DNA of 64,000 bases from Butyricicoccus sp. (GTDB taxonomy: Bacteria > Bacillota > Clostridia > Oscillospirales > Butyricicoccaceae), in NCBI GenBank assembly GCA_020025885.1, contig JAHHRJ010000006.1, forward strand, positions 1 through 64,000, read 5' to 3'. Each line of letters opens with the position of its first letter. Within the stretch, counting starts at the first letter, position 1. Under the pieces are notes generated by a model. It was not told where the DNA came from. It saw nothing but the letters and a program-made list of their open reading frames with translations, and made no database searches. The translations under genes were made by a program, and so were the position numbers. This document shows positions 60,550 through 64,000 of the stretch, in pieces.

Positions 60550-61335
60550 TTATGAAATGTGTTTCTGAAAGATCGGCTCTGTTTCCCCCGGCAGTGTGAA
60601 TAAATTCTCAGGGGCTGTCAGCTCAATGAGCACGGTCTGCACAGTCTGGGTACGCTCTCCATTGCTGGAAAACTCCGCGCGGTACAAAAGCCCTGTGGCA
60701 GTCGAAATCACATAAACCGCTGTGCGCGTACCTTCATTGGCAAGCACACGGATCATCGGCTGTCCCTCAATCTCTACAACCCCAGCTTCCACGATCTGCT
60801 CAGGCGCAAGTTTGCATACTGTCTCATAGTTTGGCAGCATTGCGGCTTCGTCTGCGGTCAGTTCGCCCGCGCGTCCGCTATAATAGGTACTGGTACCTGC
60901 GTCCCATGCATAAAAGTTACCGGCATACTGCAAGCTGACCTGCTCCACGCTGCCTTCTTCATTCAGCGTGTTGGTGCGGTATGCCCCATTTCTCACATAC
61001 TGCCTGCACTGTAAATCACGGCTGCCGCCTTTCCAATACAGGGTGTTTGTGACTTCCATGGTATAGGCGAGTGGGCGAGATAATACCGCGATGACTGCTT
61101 GTACATTGTCTGGACGCACCGTGATGTGCTCCATCCTGCGCAGATTTTCCTTGGCAATGTCCATAGTCTGTTCGGGTGATGCACCGTTGATTGTCTGAAA
61201 CGGCAGCTGAATCACTGGAGTGTTATTGCCCTGAAAGAGATTCGAGGACAAAATAAAGCTGAGCACCAGCATTCCCACCATGACTGCCGCACAGAGTGCT
61301 GCAATGAGTGCAGTTTTCTGCTTATTGTGATTCAC
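60550..61335 (-). CDS. Membrane-anchored lipoprotein-sorting-like protein, unknown
   Basis: 261 residues with one N-terminal membrane segment (ALIAALCAAVMVGMLVLSFIL) and an exported beta-rich domain (AYTMEVTNTLYWKGGSRDLQCRQYVRNGAYRTNTL...AGVVEIEGQPMIRVL...). The layout is reminiscent of LolA/YhiN-like domains in Firmicutes wall proteins, without firm evidence. The start is GTG with GCGAGGTGCGG. It follows wecB by 20 bases, so it belongs to the tagO-wecB transcript and may act in wall glycopolymer export or assembly. Confidence 0.7.
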   Translation of the reverse strand: MNHNKQKTALIAALCAAVMVGMLVLSFILSSNLFQGNNTPVIQLPFQTINGASPEQTMDIAKENLRRMEHITVRPDNVQAVIAVLSRPLAYTMEVTNTLYWKGGSRDLQCRQYVRNGAYRTNTLNEEGSVEQVSLQYAGNFYAWDAGTSTYYSGRAGELTADEAAMLPNYETVCKLAPEQIVEAGVVEIEGQPMIRVLANEGTRTAVYVISTATGLLYRAEFSSNGERTQTVQTVLIELTAPENLFTLPGETEPIFQKHIS

Positions 61336-61355
61336 AAAACCGCACCTCGCTTTTC

Positions 61356-62507
61356 TTACTGCATAAAGGGTTCTGGGGGCTGCTCAGAGCATCCGAAGTG
61401 GTGCGCGATCGCCTGTACGATACGCTTACAGGTGTGTCCGTCACCATAGGGATTGACCGCATGCGCCATCTTTTCGTATGCCGCTGCATCGTCGAACAGC
61501 GCACACGCCATCTGAAAAATCTGCTCTTCTTCAATGCCTGCGAGCTTCACAGTGCCCGCTTCGATCGCCTCTGGACGCTCGGTCTCGTGGCGCAGTACCA
61601 GCACTGGCTTGCCAAGAGACGGCGCTTCCTCCTGCAATCCGCCCGAATCGGTCATAATCAGATAGCAGCGCGCCATGAGGTTGTGCATTTCATCCACCGC
61701 GAGTGGCTCAATCAGGTGCACATGTGCGCAGTCGCCCAAGAACTTCTGTGCGGTATCACGCACATACGGGCTTAAATGCACTGGATATACAAAGTGCGCA
61801 TCCGGATACTTTTCAGACAACCGTGCGATCGCGCGGCAGATGTTTTCCATCGGCTCACCATAGTTTTCGCGGCGGTGCGCGGTCACAAGTACCACACGAT
61901 CTTTTTCAAAGTCCAGTGTACGCAAGGTCTCATTGCGGAATGTGAAGTCATCCTGCACGGTCAGATGAATGGCATCTACGACTGTATTGCCGCAAACTAA
62001 CACACCGTCTGTGATCTGCTCGCGGAACAGATTGTCACGGTTGCGCACGGTCGGTGCAAAATGCATTTCTGCAATCTGTCCAACCAGCTTGCGGTTCATT
62101 TCCTCTGGAAATGGCGAATACCTGTCATAGGTACGCAAACCCGCTTCCACGTGTCCCACTGGGATCTTGTGATAGAACGCCGCGAGTGCACCTGCAAATG
62201 TGGTCGAGGTGTCGCCGTGTACCAAAACGATATCGGGCTTTACCTGCTCCAGCACTTCGTCCAGCCCGTGCAGAGATTTTTCTGTAATTGTTGCCAGTGT
62301 CTGGCGAGATTCCATGATATCGAGGTCATAGTCTGGCTGAATATCGAAAATTTCCAGCACCTGATCGAGCATTTGGCGGTGCTGTGCCGTCACACATACA
62401 ATGCTTTCGGTATATGGCGACTCTTCCAGTGCATGCACCAGTGGTGCCATCTTGATTGCTTCCGGTCGTGTACCGAAAATGGTCATGACCTTAATTTTTT
62501 CCGTCAT
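61356..62507 (-). CDS. wecB: UDP-N-acetylglucosamine 2-epimerase (non-hydrolysing)
   Basis: WecB/MnaA interconverts UDP-GlcNAc and UDP-ManNAc for teichoic-acid or secondary wall polymer synthesis. The 383-residue protein has FGTRPEAIKMAPLV at the N-terminus, HVEAGLRTYDRYSPFPEEMNR, and MTDSGGLQEEAPSLGKPVLVLRHETERPE. The start overlaps the tagO end by 17 bases. The polymer it helps make may be the ligand of the SLH proteins in this window (inference). Confidence 0.96.
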   Translation of the reverse strand: MTEKIKVMTIFGTRPEAIKMAPLVHALEESPYTESIVCVTAQHRQMLDQVLEIFDIQPDYDLDIMESRQTLATITEKSLHGLDEVLEQVKPDIVLVHGDTSTTFAGALAAFYHKIPVGHVEAGLRTYDRYSPFPEEMNRKLVGQIAEMHFAPTVRNRDNLFREQITDGVLVCGNTVVDAIHLTVQDDFTFRNETLRTLDFEKDRVVLVTAHRRENYGEPMENICRAIARLSEKYPDAHFVYPVHLSPYVRDTAQKFLGDCAHVHLIEPLAVDEMHNLMARCYLIMTDSGGLQEEAPSLGKPVLVLRHETERPEAIEAGTVKLAGIEEEQIFQMACALFDDAAAYEKMAHAVNPYGDGHTCKRIVQAIAHHFGCSEQPPEPFMQ

Positions 62508-63579
62508 CTTCCTGTTCCTTTCTTGCCTGCATGGACTTTTGCAGTCCCCACAGGATACGACCGCCGACAGCCATCACCAAAATAACTGCCAAAATCAAGA
62601 TCATTGCTTTTGCTTCTCCGCTTGTGGTCAGGATCACCGCCGCCAGACCCAATGTGCCGCTGATGGCATAGAGGATTGCAACTGCCTGCTTGACGTTAAA
62701 GCCCATGTCTACGAGCTTGTGGTGCACATGCCCACGGTCAGGGCTCATGGGGCTTCTGCCTTGCATCAGGCGACGGGTAATTGCCGACGCGGTATCAAAG
62801 ATGGGCAGACCCAGAATGAGAAACGGTACTGCAAACGAAATGATCGCATAGAACTTGAAAAATCCTTCAATGGACATGGTTGCAAGCATAAATCCAAGGA
62901 AGGTCGAGCCAGTATCGCCCATAAAGATCTTTGCTGGATTGAAGTTATAGGGCAAAAATCCAAGACACGCGCCTGTGATCGCCGCCATTGTGATCGCAAC
63001 CATCACTTCATTTGTCAAAAGACCGACAGCAAGCATGGTCAGTGCCGCAATGGAGGATACGCCTGCCGCCAGACCGTCCAGACCGTCAATGAGGTTTACC
63101 GCGTTGGTAATGCCGACAATCCAAATGATCGTGACCGGAATGGCAAGATAGCCGAGCGAAAAATACGGATTGCCTGAAAAGGGATTAAAGCTCGTGAAGA
63201 ACTCGATCTTGAGTCCACCGATGCAGACAGGGATCGCCGCGGCAATGACCTGAATGCAGAACTTAAACTTTGCGCCAAGGGCTACGATATCGTCAAAGAT
63301 ACCGAGCACCACAATAATCATCGCACCCAGCAGAATACTGAGCATTTGCGCGTCCAGCGTCCCGAACGTCAGGAGCGCGACCATAAAGCCCATAAAAATC
63401 GCCAGACCGCCCATGCGTGGGGTTGGTTTTTTGTGCATACGGCGTGCATCGCGTGGGATATCCATAGCACCGACCTTGTGGGCAAACTCGCTGACATGTG
63501 GGGTCAGCCAGAACGAGAGCAGACCGGCAAGGGCAAATGTGCCCAAGACCAAGAGTACTACTTTATATTCCTGTGCCAT
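62491..63579 (-). CDS. tagO: Undecaprenyl-phosphate GlcNAc-1-phosphate transferase (TagO/WecA type)
   Basis: A 362-residue polytopic enzyme starting lipid-linked wall polymer synthesis. It has about eleven membrane segments and the family motifs GIFDDIVALGAKFKF (DD), NAVNLIDGLDGLAAGV, MGDTGSTFLGF and the HVHHKLVDMG loop after GRSPMSPDRG. Ribosome-binding site GCAGGGGG. Together with wecB and the 60550 gene, it forms a wall-polymer operon after trpS. Confidence 0.93.
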   Translation of the reverse strand: MAQEYKVVLLVLGTFALAGLLSFWLTPHVSEFAHKVGAMDIPRDARRMHKKPTPRMGGLAIFMGFMVALLTFGTLDAQMLSILLGAMIIVVLGIFDDIVALGAKFKFCIQVIAAAIPVCIGGLKIEFFTSFNPFSGNPYFSLGYLAIPVTIIWIVGITNAVNLIDGLDGLAAGVSSIAALTMLAVGLLTNEVMVAITMAAITGACLGFLPYNFNPAKIFMGDTGSTFLGFMLATMSIEGFFKFYAIISFAVPFLILGLPIFDTASAITRRLMQGRSPMSPDRGHVHHKLVDMGFNVKQAVAILYAISGTLGLAAVILTTSGEAKAMILILAVILVMAVGGRILWGLQKSMQARKEQEDDGKN

Positions 63580-63591
63580 ACAACCCCCTGC

Positions 63592-64000
63592 TTACCGCTT
63601 GATAAAACCGACTTTTCGGTATACCTTATCAAGTGTCTTGCGTGCCATATAGCTTGCGCGTTGTGCGCCTTCGGTGTAAACCTGCTCGAGATAATCCTTG
63701 TTTTTGAGCAGATCTTCTGTCTTCTCGCGAATCGGGCGCAGAAGCTCTACCACAGCCTCGCCAACGGCTGGCTTAAATGCGGCATAGCCCTGTCCAGCAA
63801 ATTCTGCTTCCACTTCTTCTGCGGTCCTGCCCGTTGCCAAACCATAAATCGCAATAAGGTTCGAAATGCCTTCCTTGCCCTCGCCGCGGCGGATCGTGCC
63901 CTCAGAGTCGGTGATCGCACGTTTAAACTTGCGCATGATATCTTCCGGCTTGTCCATGAGCAAAATGAAACTGTTGGCATTTTCATCCGACTTGCTCATC
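63592..64000 (-). CDS. trpS: Tryptophanyl-tRNA synthetase (3' part, cut by window edge)
   Basis: The C-terminal 135 residues are visible. The window starts exactly in the KMSKS loop (MSKSDENANSFILL), followed by IMRKFKRAITDSEG and ISNLIAIYGLATGRTAEEVEAEF, and ends in YMARKTLDKVYRKVGF. This fits TrpS, charging tRNA-Trp; the N-terminal part with the HIGH motif lies outside. It is the first gene of the tagO-wecB transcript or just upstream. Confidence 0.93.
   Translation of the reverse strand, partial: MSKSDENANSFILLMDKPEDIMRKFKRAITDSEGTIRRGEGKEGISNLIAIYGLATGRTAEEVEAEFAGQGYAAFKPAVGEAVVELLRPIREKTEDLLKNKDYLEQVYTEGAQRASYMARKTLDKVYRKVGFIKR

Noticed and set aside
1..64000. CRISPR array, prophage or intact insertion sequence
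   Set aside because: No evenly spaced repeats, no phage structural genes and no transposase were seen on either strand.

Overview
The window looks like chromosomal DNA of a spore-forming, low-to-mid G+C Gram-positive bacterium of the class Clostridia. An Oscillospirales lineage such as Butyricicoccus/Agathobaculum is my best guess, but that is an inference from gene style and was not tested. The evidence is a full spoIIE, SLH-domain surface proteins, Gram-positive ribosome-binding sites (GGAGG) in front of almost every gene, consensus SigA promoters with 17-bp spacers, and the parB-parA-noc-rsmG-mnmG-mnmE block that lies near the origin in Firmicutes. I see no phage, no intact insertion sequence and no CRISPR array.

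Layout. 0-14.5 kb: housekeeping genes, mostly on the minus strand (DedA protein, spoIIE, a YitT transporter, three tRNAs, rsmE-prmA, a MetH-like protein, an S41 protease, argS, a DUF1934 protein, murI-ddl). 14.7-17.4 kb: a plus-strand PadR/DUF1700/DUF4097/PspC envelope-stress-type operon behind a perfect 21-bp palindrome. 17.4-18.4 kb: a small HTH protein that ends in a 13-bp C tract, and a cysteine-free ArsC/Spx-fold protein. 18.5-36.4 kb: a surface-protein locus on the minus strand with two stalk-domain (copper amine oxidase N-domain) proteins, two giant SLH proteins sharing a 707-bp identical 5' block, and a WG-repeat/SLH protein between them. A type I toxin-antitoxin module with a 28-residue holin-like toxin sits inside this locus at 22.7-23.2 kb.

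36.7-43.1 kb: nadE, an XRE regulator, a 1.4-kb very AT-rich gap, asnB and a rubrerythrin. 43.5-55 kb: ftsH, a three-gene peptidoglycan-binding/SpoIID-like operon bracketed by two perfect parS sites, putP, a TetR regulator, serS, a small coiled-coil membrane protein, parB, parA, a third parS and noc. 55-64 kb: rsmG, mnmG, a cluster of DnaA-box-like 9-mers, mnmE, then a break from the usual rnpA-yidC-jag neighbourhood into wecB, tagO and the 3' part of trpS.

The features that most deserve follow-up are the toxin-antitoxin module with its foldback mRNA and a second, toxin-less antitoxin copy, the twin SLH genes, a roughly 200-bp structured repeat present two to three times, and the candidate origin or DnaA-binding region between mnmG and mnmE.
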